Shown: positions 37,771 to 47,256, numbered from the stretch's first letter. The stretch: 64,000 nucleotides of DNA from Myxococcus sp. RHSTA-1-4 (GCF_020037125.1 NZ_JAIQDG010000014.1:62001-126000), one strand, 5' to 3'. Notes: a model not told the origin generated them from the letters alone. Numbers and translations are program-made.

Positions 37771-40278
37771 TTGGCCGCCACCGCTTCCACTTCCACGCAG
37801 GGGCCGTCCGAGCCGGCTGCGTCACCTCCTCCGGTCGAAATCGCGGCGCCACCGAGCACTCCCTTCGTGGTGCAGGAGTCGCGCTGTCTGAAGGAGCCCT
37901 GCCTCGTCTGCGTGCTGCGGAAGACGGTGGAGGACACCGCCGCCACGAAGGACGTGAAGTTCGCCACGGCGCCCCTGCAGCTCAACATCGTCGGGGTGCG
38001 CTCGGAAGACTCGCTGAGCAACCGCTTCGACGACCTGATGGTGGTCTTCTTCCAGCTCCTGCCGCCCGAGTCCGGGCCGGCGTTCACCAAGGCCCTCGAA
38101 GCGGAGCTCCTGGAGGACATGAAGGGCCGCCTCCCGGAGCTGAAGAAGACGCCGCAGGGCGGCTTCCGCTACGTGGCCTGCAGCCAGCAGGGGCTGTGGG
38201 TGGTGGGGCTGTTCACCCTGTCGACCGACCCCGGCTTCGAGGACTCGCCCGAGGCGCTGGAGGAGCAGAAGGCGAAGTACGAGGAGCAGCTGAAGACGGC
38301 GGACGAGACGGTGAAGAAACTGTCGCAGCAGGAGGCCGCGCTCACCCGGGAGCACGAGAAGGCGAAGTCGGCGCGGGCGGCCCTGCTGGCGAAGCGGAAG
38401 AAGAGCGCGCCGCCGCCGAAGCCGGAGCTGCCGGGCGCGCTGGAGGGCATCGAGGCGCCGACGATGGATGCCACGTCCCTGCGTACGTACATCCAGAGCG
38501 TCAAGAAGCGCCTGGATGAGCTGGCGGCCGCGAGGAAGGTCCAGGAGACCCACCCGGGCCTCATCCAGGACAAGCAGAAAGCGCTCGATGCGAAGACGTA
38601 CGAGAACGAGGTGAAGAAGGGCAACATGCCCACCTTCCAGCGCCACAAGGGCTGGGTGGAGCAGGGCCGCGCCATCGTCCCCGTGGGACACCATGCCGGC
38701 GCGTACCGGTTCTACCTGCACAAGGCCGGCGGCAACGGGGAGACCTTCCCTCGGGCGACCGTGGCGCTGACCGTGCCCTTTATCGAAAAGGGCATGCGCA
38801 TCTACTCGGTGAAGTACCTCTGTACGGCGACCCACAAGAAGCTGGGGACGGACTTCGTCAAGGAGGACGGGAAGAAGAACGCCTTCTACCTGCCGAGGGA
38901 GCTCCGCCAGCTCTGGCCCGACGCTGGAGCGGTGCAGCGGTACGCGCCCGGCGTCGCCACCCTGGAGCTGGTGGACAAGGAGCCACCCGAGGGGCAGAAG
39001 TCCCTGCCCGCGGGCACTCCGCCGCGAGAGGTGTTCCTCGTGGAGGACGGGGGCAAGAAGAGGACCCTGCTCGCGCTGGAGGCGCGCGTCGTCGTTACCG
39101 ACGCCGTCAACGGCACCAACATCCATCGAGCCCACAACGTGTCGCTGTCGGACGACCGGACGAAGCTGGATGGGTACGCGGCCCGCCCCGACGCGGAGGT
39201 CAACGCCTGGTCCGAGGGGTGCCAGACGTTCACCGACTTCTTCGAGTTCAACGCATTCATCCGCCTGAGCGCCATCAGTAAGCGGTGGAGGTGTGCCAGC
39301 AAGAACCCGATGTGCATTGGCGCGGACGCCTGCATGCGGCTGGTGGCAGGGCCGGGACGCACCGTCGAGAAGGAAGCCGACATGCAGCGCGGGGAGAAGG
39401 AACTGCTGGCCCGGTTCAAGGAGCCGTACATCCACCGTGCCATGGCCGTGGACTGCCGGAAGGATGCGGAGGGGCCCGGCGCGAAGCTCGAGAAGTTGCG
39501 GAAGGACCGGGACGCCCTCGTGCTGACTTCCGAGGAGCAGGCGCAGTTCGATGCGCTGGAGGCCCGCAAGGCCCAAACGGCCACCGCGCAGGCCCGCGCC
39601 GCCAATCCCAAGGCACAGCCGCTGAGCAAGAAGGAAGAGGGAGTGCTCTCGTCGCTGGCCTCGAAGCGGGAGAAGTCCCTGACTCCCGAGACGGTCGCGG
39701 AGATTCAGAAGCTCGATGCGAGCATCCAGGAGGTGACGGCCCAGCGCCAGGCCCTGGTGGACTGTGCGTTGGATGCGGAGAACGAGGTCCGGCTGTTCGA
39801 ACTGCCCACCGAACTCGCCAGGGCTACATCCCAGGTGAATGAGGCCCAGTCGGATGTGAATAGCCTCCAGGCCAGGCTCGACGCGGTGCCGGAGAAGGGC
39901 AAGAAGCCGCTGAGCCCGAAGGCGCGCGAGAGGCTCGAGTCCCGCCTGAAAGAGAAGAAGGAAGACCTGGAAGAGGCTCAGGCGAGGAAGCAGGCCCTGG
40001 AGGAGGAACAGGCGGAGCGCGAGAAGACCCGGGGACTCGACGAGGCCACCCTCCGGCGCAGGCGGGAGTTCCTGCGGGAGCGCGCGCAGTTCTTCCGGGC
40101 GGACTTCCTCCGGAACTGCGACCTGTATGGGACCTGCAAGGTGGACTTCGACTACACCCTCGTCGAGATGGCCGGGCCACGGCTGGAGGAGCTGAAGCGC
40201 CAGTTCAAGGACGACGCCAACAAGCCCTGGCCAGGCGGGTTCGTCATGGGCCAGGAGCCGGTGGCCCAGGGCGGATGA
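37771..40278 (+). CDS. large coiled-coil protein with W-S-x-G-C-Q motif, possible peptidoglycan-active effector
   Basis: 835 residues from a TTG start; GAGGTC six bases upstream and the absence of a better codon decide it. Residues ~160-215 and ~590-790 are long Glu/Lys-rich coiled coils (EEQKAKYEEQLKTADETVKK and others). The middle third has strands and a conserved-looking site: NIHRAHN near residue 450, then WSEGCQTFTDFFEFNAFI with Cys484. H...W-S-x-G-C-Q patterns resemble the His/Cys active site of YkuD-like L,D-transpeptidases and some lysin-like proteins; this is pattern resemblance only. There is no signal peptide. Placement after a LysM gene and facing two secreted partner genes suggests an exported effector. 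Confidence 0.72.
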   Translation: MAATASTSTQGPSEPAASPPPVEIAAPPSTPFVVQESRCLKEPCLVCVLRKTVEDTAATKDVKFATAPLQLNIVGVRSEDSLSNRFDDLMVVFFQLLPPESGPAFTKALEAELLEDMKGRLPELKKTPQGGFRYVACSQQGLWVVGLFTLSTDPGFEDSPEALEEQKAKYEEQLKTADETVKKLSQQEAALTREHEKAKSARAALLAKRKKSAPPPKPELPGALEGIEAPTMDATSLRTYIQSVKKRLDELAAARKVQETHPGLIQDKQKALDAKTYENEVKKGNMPTFQRHKGWVEQGRAIVPVGHHAGAYRFYLHKAGGNGETFPRATVALTVPFIEKGMRIYSVKYLCTATHKKLGTDFVKEDGKKNAFYLPRELRQLWPDAGAVQRYAPGVATLELVDKEPPEGQKSLPAGTPPREVFLVEDGGKKRTLLALEARVVVTDAVNGTNIHRAHNVSLSDDRTKLDGYAARPDAEVNAWSEGCQTFTDFFEFNAFIRLSAISKRWRCASKNPMCIGADACMRLVAGPGRTVEKEADMQRGEKELLARFKEPYIHRAMAVDCRKDAEGPGAKLEKLRKDRDALVLTSEEQAQFDALEARKAQTATAQARAANPKAQPLSKKEEGVLSSLASKREKSLTPETVAEIQKLDASIQEVTAQRQALVDCALDAENEVRLFELPTELARATSQVNEAQSDVNSLQARLDAVPEKGKKPLSPKARERLESRLKEKKEDLEEAQARKQALEEEQAEREKTRGLDEATLRRRREFLRERAQFFRADFLRNCDLYGTCKVDFDYTLVEMAGPRLEELKRQFKDDANKPWPGGFVMGQEPVAQGG

Positions 40279-41527
40279 GCCGGGGCTCCAGGGCGCGGCT
40301 TCACGGGGCTCAGAGGGCGGGCAGCGAGCGCTCGCAGTTCTCGCCCGTGAGGCCTGAGGTCTTCAGCTCGACCTTCGTCACCTGGAACGCGGCGTTCAGG
40401 GTGAGGACCGGGAAGACGAAGGCGTATTCGACGCGGGGGTTCGCCCCAGGGAGTTCGCGGCGGAGCGCATAGGGCCCGCCGATGAGCCGGTACCCCTTGC
40501 CCTCGAGCGACTGCACGGTGACGAACCGCTCGAAGAACTGGGCGGACACGGCCTTGCCGAACTGGGTGAGCGCGTCCTGGGTGGGCTCGGCCTTGTGCTC
40601 GCGGAAGTCGGCGTGCAGGGCCTCACGGGCCCAGCCGGGCAGGTCCGGAAGGTTCATGTCGAAGAAGGAGTCCAGCCGCGCATCCGGAGCCAGGGGAAGT
40701 CGCTCGGGATGTTGGGTCCTCTCGGGCCCGTAATCGAGCAGCAGCTGCGAAATCTCCCGCAGCGGAGAGGTGAGGGGGGAGGGGAGCTCCACCAGCTCCT
40801 CGTGCTCCTCGTCCACGATGTGGAAGAGCGGTGTCCACTCGGACAGCGCCAGGTCCGCGTACCGGGGGCGGTGCACGTCCGTGGGCAGCGCTTCCATGGA
40901 CAGCCGGAAGGCCTGGACCGAGTCGGGAGCCAGGGAGAGCAGGAGCCGGGGACTGAGGTTGACCGGGTCTTTGGCCACGCTGGCGCAGCGCCGCGGTTGG
41001 CCCCGGCGGCTGACGACCTCCAGGCGGTAGTAGAGCGCATCGGTTCGGAGCGACCTGGGCTTTTCGCCCAACTCGAAAGCGTCGAACCAGAGCCGGTCGG
41101 GGATGGCGTTGTCGCGGAAGGTGGTGAGCGACTTCGCATAGCCCGGCCTCAGGAGGATGCCGTAGAGCCGTACCCGCTCGCCCATGCGCACCAGGAGCCA
41201 GGCGTCCTCGGTTCCCGGAGCGCCCTCCACCCAGGCGGTGGCCGGGTTGCCGTCGAACGCGTTCCTCGCGTCGTAGCGGCCCGGCGTCCGGGACTTCAGC
41301 GTGGAGGAGGCGCTGACCCACGCCTTGATGCCCGCGCTGAAGGTCACCTCCTGCTCCGGAGGGGGAGTGGCTCCCGCCGCGGCGCAGGCCCACAGCAGCC
41401 CGGCCAGTGTCGCGGCGCTCAGGCCCCCCCGCCCGGCGGAGCGTGTGCTCGGCATGGAAGCAATGGAGGGCATGCTGGAGCGGGCCATACCTGGGAACCT
41501 ACGGCCTGCGCCGGTGCGTATTCAAAC
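40237..41527. repeat. duplicated block, copy 1 (~1.29 kb)
   Basis: Contains the last 42 bases of the large coiled-coil gene, the entire first partner gene and its upstream region to GTATTCAAAC. It is repeated at 41581-42868. Confidence 0.9.
40310..41488 (-). CDS. secreted protein with NADase-type/F5-8-C-like glycan-binding domain, paralogue 1
   Basis: 392 residues; hydrophobic signal-like segment LSAATLAGLLWACAAAGA at residues ~24-41. Residues ~55-150 match the discoidin-like domain found in many myxobacterial proteins as 'NADase-type glycan-binding' (SASSTLKSRTPGRYDARNAF, AWVEGAPGTEDAWLLV, LRPGYAKS). The C-terminal ~230 residues are of unknown fold. It faces the large coiled-coil gene tail to tail with 31 bases between stops. 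It is a near copy of the next gene upstream; differences cluster at residues ~97-155. It could be a secreted partner or immunity protein. Confidence 0.82.
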   Translation of the reverse strand: MARSSMPSIASMPSTRSAGRGGLSAATLAGLLWACAAAGATPPPEQEVTFSAGIKAWVSASSTLKSRTPGRYDARNAFDGNPATAWVEGAPGTEDAWLLVRMGERVRLYGILLRPGYAKSLTTFRDNAIPDRLWFDAFELGEKPRSLRTDALYYRLEVVSRRGQPRRCASVAKDPVNLSPRLLLSLAPDSVQAFRLSMEALPTDVHRPRYADLALSEWTPLFHIVDEEHEELVELPSPLTSPLREISQLLLDYGPERTQHPERLPLAPDARLDSFFDMNLPDLPGWAREALHADFREHKAEPTQDALTQFGKAVSAQFFERFVTVQSLEGKGYRLIGGPYALRRELPGANPRVEYAFVFPVLTLNAAFQVTKVELKTSGLTGENCERSLPAL

Positions 41528-41580
41528 GGCCACGGCCTGTATCGGGCTCACACCAGGAGGGCCGGGACCGCTCGCGGCCT

Positions 41581-42868
41581 GGGTTCGCCATGGGCCAGGA
41601 GCCGGTGGCCCAGGGCGGCTGAGCCGGGACTCCAGGGCGCGGCTTCACGGGGCTCAGAGGGCGGGCAGCGAGCGCTCGCAGTTCTCTCCCGTGAGGCCCG
41701 AGGTCATCAGCTCGATCTTCGTCACCTGGAACGCGGCGTTCAGGGTGAGGACCGGGAAGACGAAGGCGTATTCGACACGGGGTTTCACTCCGGGGACCTC
41801 GCGGCGGAGTGCGTAGGGCCCGCCGATGAGCCGGTGCCCCTTGCCCTCGAGCGACTGCACGGTGATGAACCGCTCGAAGAAATGGGCGGACACGGCCTTG
41901 CCGAACTGGGTGAACGCGTCCTGGGTGGGCTCGGCCTCGTGCTCGCGGAAATCGGCGTGCAGGGCCTCACGAGCCCAGTCCGGAAGGTCCGGAAGCTTCA
42001 TCTCGAAGAAGGAGTCCAGCCGCGCAGCTGGAGCCAGGGGAAGTCGCTCGGGATGTTGGGTCCTCTCGGGCCCGTAATCGAGCAGCAGCGCCGCAATCTC
42101 CCGCAGCGGCGAGGTGAGAGGAGAGGGGAGCTTCACCAGTTCCTCGTGCTCCTCGTCCACGATGTGGAAGAGCGGAGTCCACTCCGACAGCGCCAGGTCC
42201 GTGTACCGGGGGCGGTGCACGTCCGTGGGCAGCGCTTCCAGTGACAGCCGGAGGGCGTGGACCGAGCCAGGGGCCAGGGAGAGCAGGAGCCGGGGGCTGA
42301 GGTTGACCGGGTCTTTCGCCACACTGGCGCAGCGCGGCGGCTGGCCCCGGCGGCTGACGACCTCCAGGCGGTAGTAGAGCTCGTCGATGAGGAGCCACCT
42401 GGGCTCCTCACCCACTTCCTTGATGTCGAGCGAGAGCCGGCCGGGGATGGTATTTTCGCGGAAGGTCTTGAGCGACTTCGCATAGCCCGGTCGCAGGACG
42501 ATGCCATAGAGCTGTATCCGCTGGTCCAGAAGCACCGAGAGCCAGGCGTCTTCGGTTCCTGGAGCGCCCTCCACCCAGGCGGTGGCCGGGTCGCCATCGA
42601 ACGCGTTCTTCGCGTCGTAGCGGCCCGGCGTCCGGGACTTCAGCGTGGAGGAGGCGCTGACCCACGCCGTCAAGTACTCGCCGAAGTTCACCTCTGGCTT
42701 CGGGGCGGAAGCGGCTCCCGCGGCGCAGGCCCACAGCAGCCCGGCCAGTGTCGCGGCGCTCAGGCCCCCCTGCCCGGCGGAGCGTGTGCTCGGCATGGAA
42801 GCAATGGAGGGCATGCTGGAGCGGGCCATGCCAGGGAACCTACGGCCTGCCCCGACGCGTATTCAAAC
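41581..42868. repeat. duplicated block, copy 2 (~1.29 kb)
   Basis: Direct copy of 40237-41527 separated by 53 unique bases. It begins with a stray copy of the 3' end of the coiled-coil gene, still encoding MGQEPVAQGG and a stop but without the rest of that gene, and ends at the stop codon of the next gene. Confidence 0.9.
41654..42829 (-). CDS. secreted protein with NADase-type/F5-8-C-like glycan-binding domain, paralogue 2
   Basis: 391 residues; same architecture as paralogue 1 (signal segment, discoidin-like domain, C-terminal unknown region). First ~35 residues and the last ~200 are nearly identical to paralogue 1. The block between DAWLSVLLDQRIQLYG and WLLIDELYYRLEVV has diverged much more (EVGEEPRW against ELGEKPRS). 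Clustered change next to conserved flanks is typical of partner-recognition surfaces under diversifying selection, or of gene conversion at the ends. It lies upstream of paralogue 1 on the same strand, 165 bases away. Confidence 0.82.
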   Translation of the reverse strand: MARSSMPSIASMPSTRSAGQGGLSAATLAGLLWACAAGAASAPKPEVNFGEYLTAWVSASSTLKSRTPGRYDAKNAFDGDPATAWVEGAPGTEDAWLSVLLDQRIQLYGIVLRPGYAKSLKTFRENTIPGRLSLDIKEVGEEPRWLLIDELYYRLEVVSRRGQPPRCASVAKDPVNLSPRLLLSLAPGSVHALRLSLEALPTDVHRPRYTDLALSEWTPLFHIVDEEHEELVKLPSPLTSPLREIAALLLDYGPERTQHPERLPLAPAARLDSFFEMKLPDLPDWAREALHADFREHEAEPTQDAFTQFGKAVSAHFFERFITVQSLEGKGHRLIGGPYALRREVPGVKPRVEYAFVFPVLTLNAAFQVTKIELMTSGLTGENCERSLPAL

Positions 42869-43986
42869 TAGAACCTGCCCAGCACCGCCACGCCCATGCC
42901 GTCGCGCCCGAGGAGGGCGGGCGTCAGCGTCGCCTGCGGTGCCTCCGGCGCATCGAAGTTGCGCGTGAGGTACGTGGTGAGGGCCAGCCCGCCGACGACG
43001 CCGACGGCGCTTCCCACGAGGATGCTGTCTCCCGCGTCGTCACCCGCGGCCACGTACGTGGCGGCCGCCCCCAGCAGCCCGCCGATGATTCCGCCCGCGT
43101 CGATGATGAGCATCCGGCCGCGGGACACGGTGAAGGTGTTGGACAGCACCCCGAGCACGACGATGCCCGCGGCGGTGGCCCCCAGCTCGACGGCGAAGAA
43201 CGTCTGCGTGTCGTCACTGTCCGACGTGGCGAGCAGCAACGCCGTCACCGCGCCCGTCCACAGTCCTCCCGAGTTGGCCATGGACACCTGGCCCGCCGTG
43301 GGCCGCGCGACGAGGGCCAGCGCGATGCCCACGCCGGTGAAACCCGCCCCGCCGAGCATCGCCGCCCCGATGGCCTCGTCCCCCTCCAGGTCCAACGCGA
43401 GCAGCGAGGCGATGCCGAACCAGAAGCCCCACACCGTGCCGGAGTTGATGGCCGCGGCCTGCCCGGACGTCACTCCATGCTCCTTCGCGAGCAGCAGCAC
43501 GCTGGCGGCGCCGGCCCCCGCGCCCAGCACCGACGCGCCCGCGAAGGCCTGGCCGCTGCACTCGGCGATGGCGCACAGGAGGACGCCCTGGGCCGCGCCG
43601 TGCAGCGTCTGCACCACGGTCATCGCCGCGAGCGCGCTGTCGGACCGGCCCTCGGGGCCGAGCTCGCTCGCGGCCGCCGCGGCCAGCCGGCCTCCCGGGA
43701 TGAGCCGCGTCCGGGCGAGCCGCAGCAGCTCCGTGGCGTACGGGTGCTGGGGACACGCGGCCAGCACGCGCTCGAAGGACTCCAGCGCCTCCCGGTCCCT
43801 GCCCTCCACGAGCGCATGGAAGCCCTCCGTGTAGTCGCTCTCCGCGCTGGCGGGACAGGCCTCGGGCGTGGGCACCAGGGGCGGAGCGGTGACGGTGGCC
43901 GGCTCCCGGGGCGCCTTCGGGGGCGGCTCGGTGGGTGTGGCCTGGGCGGCGGCGAGGGTGAGCAGCAGCAGGGTGGCGAGGCTCAT
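42868..43986 (-). CDS. multi-pass membrane protein with TPR-like periplasmic segment, unknown function
   Basis: 372 residues. A signal-like N-terminus (LATLLLLTLAAAQA) is followed by a Pro-rich stretch and a TPR-like pair (YTEGFHALVEGRDREALESF...AACPQHPYATEL). From residue ~115 to the end are many hydrophobic Gly/Ala-rich segments (about eight to ten helices or beta-hairpins). I do not recognise the family. Its stop codon abuts the duplicated block, so its 3' end may mark the site where the duplication started. Confidence 0.75.
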   Translation of the reverse strand: MSLATLLLLTLAAAQATPTEPPPKAPREPATVTAPPLVPTPEACPASAESDYTEGFHALVEGRDREALESFERVLAACPQHPYATELLRLARTRLIPGGRLAAAAASELGPEGRSDSALAAMTVVQTLHGAAQGVLLCAIAECSGQAFAGASVLGAGAGAASVLLLAKEHGVTSGQAAAINSGTVWGFWFGIASLLALDLEGDEAIGAAMLGGAGFTGVGIALALVARPTAGQVSMANSGGLWTGAVTALLLATSDSDDTQTFFAVELGATAAGIVVLGVLSNTFTVSRGRMLIIDAGGIIGGLLGAAATYVAAGDDAGDSILVGSAVGVVGGLALTTYLTRNFDAPEAPQATLTPALLGRDGMGVAVLGRF

Positions 43987-44095
43987 GTCACACGCACTGT
44001 AGGCGAGGACCCCGGCCCTCTCACGATGTTCGCGTGAGGGAGCCGGGGTCCGGAGGCGCTGGACGGCCCTCGCGAGGGCCGTCCCACCCGGGGCT

Positions 44096-46717
44096 TCAGC
44101 GCGAGGCCAGGGCGTCCACGTGCTCGCGCAGGGCGACCTCGTTGCCCATGCGCCCGCTGAGCCCGGCCAGCGGCTTCGCGGCCTGCTCGATGCGGCCGCG
44201 GGTGCGCGGGCCCGCCGCCACCAGCCACGCCACGCCCAGCGCCAGCTCCGCCACCCGCGGCTCGCCCGTGAGGCTGGCGGCGAGCGACAGCAGCGCCTCC
44301 ACCGCCTTCTTCACCTGCGCGCCGTGCAGCGGGTGGCTGCTGGTGACGCCCTCGCGCAGCAGCTCCAGCAGCGCGAGCGCCGTGGCGCGCGCCTGGCGCA
44401 CCGGCTCCGGACCCGCGCCGCTGCCGTCCCACAGGCCGTTGGCGAGCTGCCGTCCCAGCAGCGCCTCCACGCCCGAGCCGCCGCGGTCACGCCTCCGCCC
44501 GAGCGCGTCGGACTCCGCCTCCCTGTCGGCCAGCGGCTCCGGCGCGGCGTAGGACAGGCTCTCCTCCGCGGCGAACACCGCGTCGTCCTCGTCCGCCAGA
44601 CTCTCCATCGGGGCCACGCTCTGGGATTCGAGCCGCTCCGAGGTGCTGCCGCCGAAGAGGCCCGAGAAGAGGCCCCCCTTCTTCTTCGCGGGGGCCGCCT
44701 TGGCCATCTCCTTCATGGGCGCCGGTGCCGCTGGCGCGGGCGGAGGCGCGAAGGCCCCGCCAGAGGCCATCGGCGCCGCGGCCATGGGCGCGGGGACCGG
44801 CATGCCCTGGGGCATGGGCGCCCCGGGCCGTGCCGCCGACTTCCTGAGGACCTGTCGCCCGCGCGGCATGGCGCCGCCCTCCGCCTCCTCCTGCTTCGCC
44901 GTGCCGAACATGTCCCAGCCGGCCGGCGCATTCACGGGGACGACGCGCGTCTCGGGCTGGCCCGACGCCCGCCGCTCCGCCGTGCGCTCCTCCACCACCA
45001 CGAAGGAGGTGTAGCGGGTGACAATCTGGTGCGCGACGGCCAGCTCCACGATGCGCTTCTTCATGGACTCGGCGCGGCGGCCGGTGAGCTGGGCCGCCTC
45101 CCAGCCGCGGATGCGCTCCGCCGCCCACAACTTCTCCACCGCCGGCCGGTCCGACACGGCGGGGAAGTCCACGCGCACGGTGAGCGCGAAGGGCTCGCGG
45201 CCCGACTTCCCGCGCAGCGTCACCTTGCCGGTGCCCGGCGTGGTGTAGCGGCCGAGGAGCGTCCAGGGCACGCCGTCCACCATGGGCGGCAGCTCGGACG
45301 GGGCCAGCTCCGTGCCCTCCACCCCGTCGAACGTCACCTCCAGCTCGGTGACTCGCGGCGCGAGCGCGCGGGAGAACTGCGCCACCACCTTGTCGTCGAT
45401 GCGCTCGCCCGGGTGGATGAACTCCACCGCGCCGCCCGTCTGCTTCGCCATGTCGCGCAGCAGCGTGTCGCTCACGTTGGTGCCGATGCCGAACGAGTAC
45501 AGGCGCGCCGTCTTCCGCTCGGCCAGCACGGCCTTGAGGATTTCGTCCTCGTTGCCCACCTGCCCGTCCGTCAGCAGCACTACCACGCCGTCCGGCGCGG
45601 CCCGCACCGCGGCCTGCATGGGCTGGAGCAGCTCCGTGCCGCCGTCCGCCCGGAGCGCGGCCACCCACCGGTCCGCCTCCTCCAGCGTGCGCTGCGTGAA
45701 GGGCACCGGCTGGGGCTGGAAGCTCCGGTAGCTGCTCTCGAAGGCGATGACGTTGAACCTGTCGCCCTCGCGCAGGTGGCGCAGGCACAGCCGCAGCGCG
45801 GCCTGGGCCTGGGGCAGGCTCTCACCCTCCATGGAGCCGGACACGTCCACCACGAACACCACCTCCTGCTTCGGAGGCGCGGAGGCCATGGCCAGCAGGT
45901 CCGGAATCACCGTGAGGGCGAAGGTGCCCGGGCCCGTGTCGTCCTTGCGGTGCGTGACGAGCGGCGTGAAGACGGCGCTCGTGTCCGGGCTGCGCAGGCT
46001 GAGCACCAGGTCGCGGTCCAGCGACACCTCTCCGCGCGAGAAGCCCACGCGCATCCGCGTGCCGCTCTCGCGGTTGACGGTGATGGCGTGCGACGGGCTC
46101 TCCACCACCACCTCGCGGCCCAGGTCCACCAGCAGGTCCATGCGCAGGCCGTAGTGCACGTCACCGATGGGAGGCGTAATCCGGTCCGCGTCCGGCACGC
46201 GGGCCGTCGGGTCCACGCCGCCGTGGCCGGTGCGGTCCCCCGAGGGCTTGCCAGGGATGTAGCGGGGCGCCACCAGCGTGGGCAGCATCCACCGCACGCA
46301 GCCCTCCTCGGCGGTGACGGCCTGGAGGAACTCCACCTCCACCACGGTTTCCTCGCCGGGCAGGAGGTTGCCCACCTGCGCGGTGAAGACGTTGGGGCGC
46401 TCCTGGTCCAGCAGCGCCGCGCCGTGGCCGGCGGTGATGGCGTCGTCGTAGGTGCGGAAGGCCTCCTCGCGCTCCTTCACCACGCCCTCCACGCGGCGGC
46501 CGGCGCACGTCATGGAGAAGGCGGAGAGGGTGCCGTCCGACGGCAGCGGGAAGGTATAGACGGCCTCTACCGGGCGCGACTCCGTGTTGCGGTAGCGCTG
46601 GCGCACGCGCACCCGCGCATGTCCGCCCAGCAGCTCACCCGTCACCTCGACGCCCTGGAGGGGAACCTGCGCGCCCTCGCGCGTGTACAGCCCTGCCTGC
46701 TCCGTCTCCGTCTTCAT
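44096..46717 (-). CDS. VIT and von Willebrand factor A domain protein
   Basis: 873 residues. Residues ~5-140 form a VIT domain (inter-alpha-trypsin type; AVYTFPLPSDGTLSAF, KEREEAFRTYDDAI). The vWA domain begins near residue 285 with VFVVDVSGSMEGES, a complete MIDAS motif (DxSxS), and continues through LLTDGQVGNED. After ~residue 640 the sequence is Pro/Met/Ala-rich and disordered, ending in a helical C-terminal domain (LLELLREGVTSSHPLHG). No signal peptide is seen, so it may be cytoplasmic. It overlaps the upstream MerR gene by four bases and is probably translationally coupled to it. Confidence 0.92.
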   Translation of the reverse strand: MKTETEQAGLYTREGAQVPLQGVEVTGELLGGHARVRVRQRYRNTESRPVEAVYTFPLPSDGTLSAFSMTCAGRRVEGVVKEREEAFRTYDDAITAGHGAALLDQERPNVFTAQVGNLLPGEETVVEVEFLQAVTAEEGCVRWMLPTLVAPRYIPGKPSGDRTGHGGVDPTARVPDADRITPPIGDVHYGLRMDLLVDLGREVVVESPSHAITVNRESGTRMRVGFSRGEVSLDRDLVLSLRSPDTSAVFTPLVTHRKDDTGPGTFALTVIPDLLAMASAPPKQEVVFVVDVSGSMEGESLPQAQAALRLCLRHLREGDRFNVIAFESSYRSFQPQPVPFTQRTLEEADRWVAALRADGGTELLQPMQAAVRAAPDGVVVLLTDGQVGNEDEILKAVLAERKTARLYSFGIGTNVSDTLLRDMAKQTGGAVEFIHPGERIDDKVVAQFSRALAPRVTELEVTFDGVEGTELAPSELPPMVDGVPWTLLGRYTTPGTGKVTLRGKSGREPFALTVRVDFPAVSDRPAVEKLWAAERIRGWEAAQLTGRRAESMKKRIVELAVAHQIVTRYTSFVVVEERTAERRASGQPETRVVPVNAPAGWDMFGTAKQEEAEGGAMPRGRQVLRKSAARPGAPMPQGMPVPAPMAAAPMASGGAFAPPPAPAAPAPMKEMAKAAPAKKKGGLFSGLFGGSTSERLESQSVAPMESLADEDDAVFAAEESLSYAAPEPLADREAESDALGRRRDRGGSGVEALLGRQLANGLWDGSGAGPEPVRQARATALALLELLREGVTSSHPLHGAQVKKAVEALLSLAASLTGEPRVAELALGVAWLVAAGPRTRGRIEQAAKPLAGLSGRMGNEVALREHVDALASR

Positions 46718-47220
46718 GGCTTCTCCCTTTCCTGGAACTCATCAACGAGGGCGCGCACGCGTTCCGCGAGCGCCCGAACCTTCGCGTCGGCCCCCTCCGA
46801 CACGTGCAGCTCCAGCCCAGGGGCCAGCTCCCAGCGCTGATAGCGTGCCATCACCTCGGGCCGCGAGGACACCACCGGGGGCGCCGGTACACGCACCTCA
46901 CTCTTGATGACGGGCGTGGGTGGCTCGTACGCCGGCGGAGTCGGGGTGGCGTCGGACTCGGCCAGCTTGCGCAGCTCGTCCATGGACAGGCGCTGCAGCT
47001 CCACCTGGATGGCGTCCAGGGGCAGGAACCGCGCCTGGAGCACGCGGATGGCCTTGAGCCGGACCAGGTGCTCCTCGCCGTATACGGTGTCCGGCCCCCG
47101 GAAGGGCGGCGCGGGGAGCAGCCCGCGCTGGACGTAGTAGCGCACCGTGCGCGGCGAGACGCCCGCCTCCTCGGCCAGCTCCGACAGCTTCCACTCGGTC
47201 TGTGTTTTCGGCGGCCTCAT
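46714..47220 (-). CDS. MerR-family transcriptional regulator
   Basis: 168 residues. The N-terminal MerR winged helix is clear: KLSELAEEAGVSPRTVRYYV, QRGLLPAPPF and HLVRLKAIRVLQARFLPLDAI. The C-terminal half is unusually long, with a Pro-rich linker and a small domain (RWELAPGLELHVSEGADAKV) instead of the usual short metal or drug site, so it may sense a protein partner. It heads an operon with the VIT-vWA gene. A near-consensus promoter sits almost at its start codon, so autoregulation by DNA distortion, as in other MerR proteins, is likely. Confidence 0.92.
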   Translation of the reverse strand: MRPPKTQTEWKLSELAEEAGVSPRTVRYYVQRGLLPAPPFRGPDTVYGEEHLVRLKAIRVLQARFLPLDAIQVELQRLSMDELRKLAESDATPTPPAYEPPTPVIKSEVRVPAPPVVSSRPEVMARYQRWELAPGLELHVSEGADAKVRALAERVRALVDEFQEREKP

Positions 47221-47227
47221 GACCTGG

Positions 47228-47256
47228 ACAGTATGACTCGACAGCTTGAGTGTCAA
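47228..47256 (-). promoter_or_regulatory. near-consensus promoter for the merR/VIT-vWA operon
   Basis: Read leftward: TTGACA, a 17-base spacer and TACTGT. The spacer contains ACTC/GAGT dyad symmetry, as expected for MerR-type binding. The -10 ends only 7 bases before the start codon, so the mRNA would be leaderless or nearly so. Confidence 0.65.
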
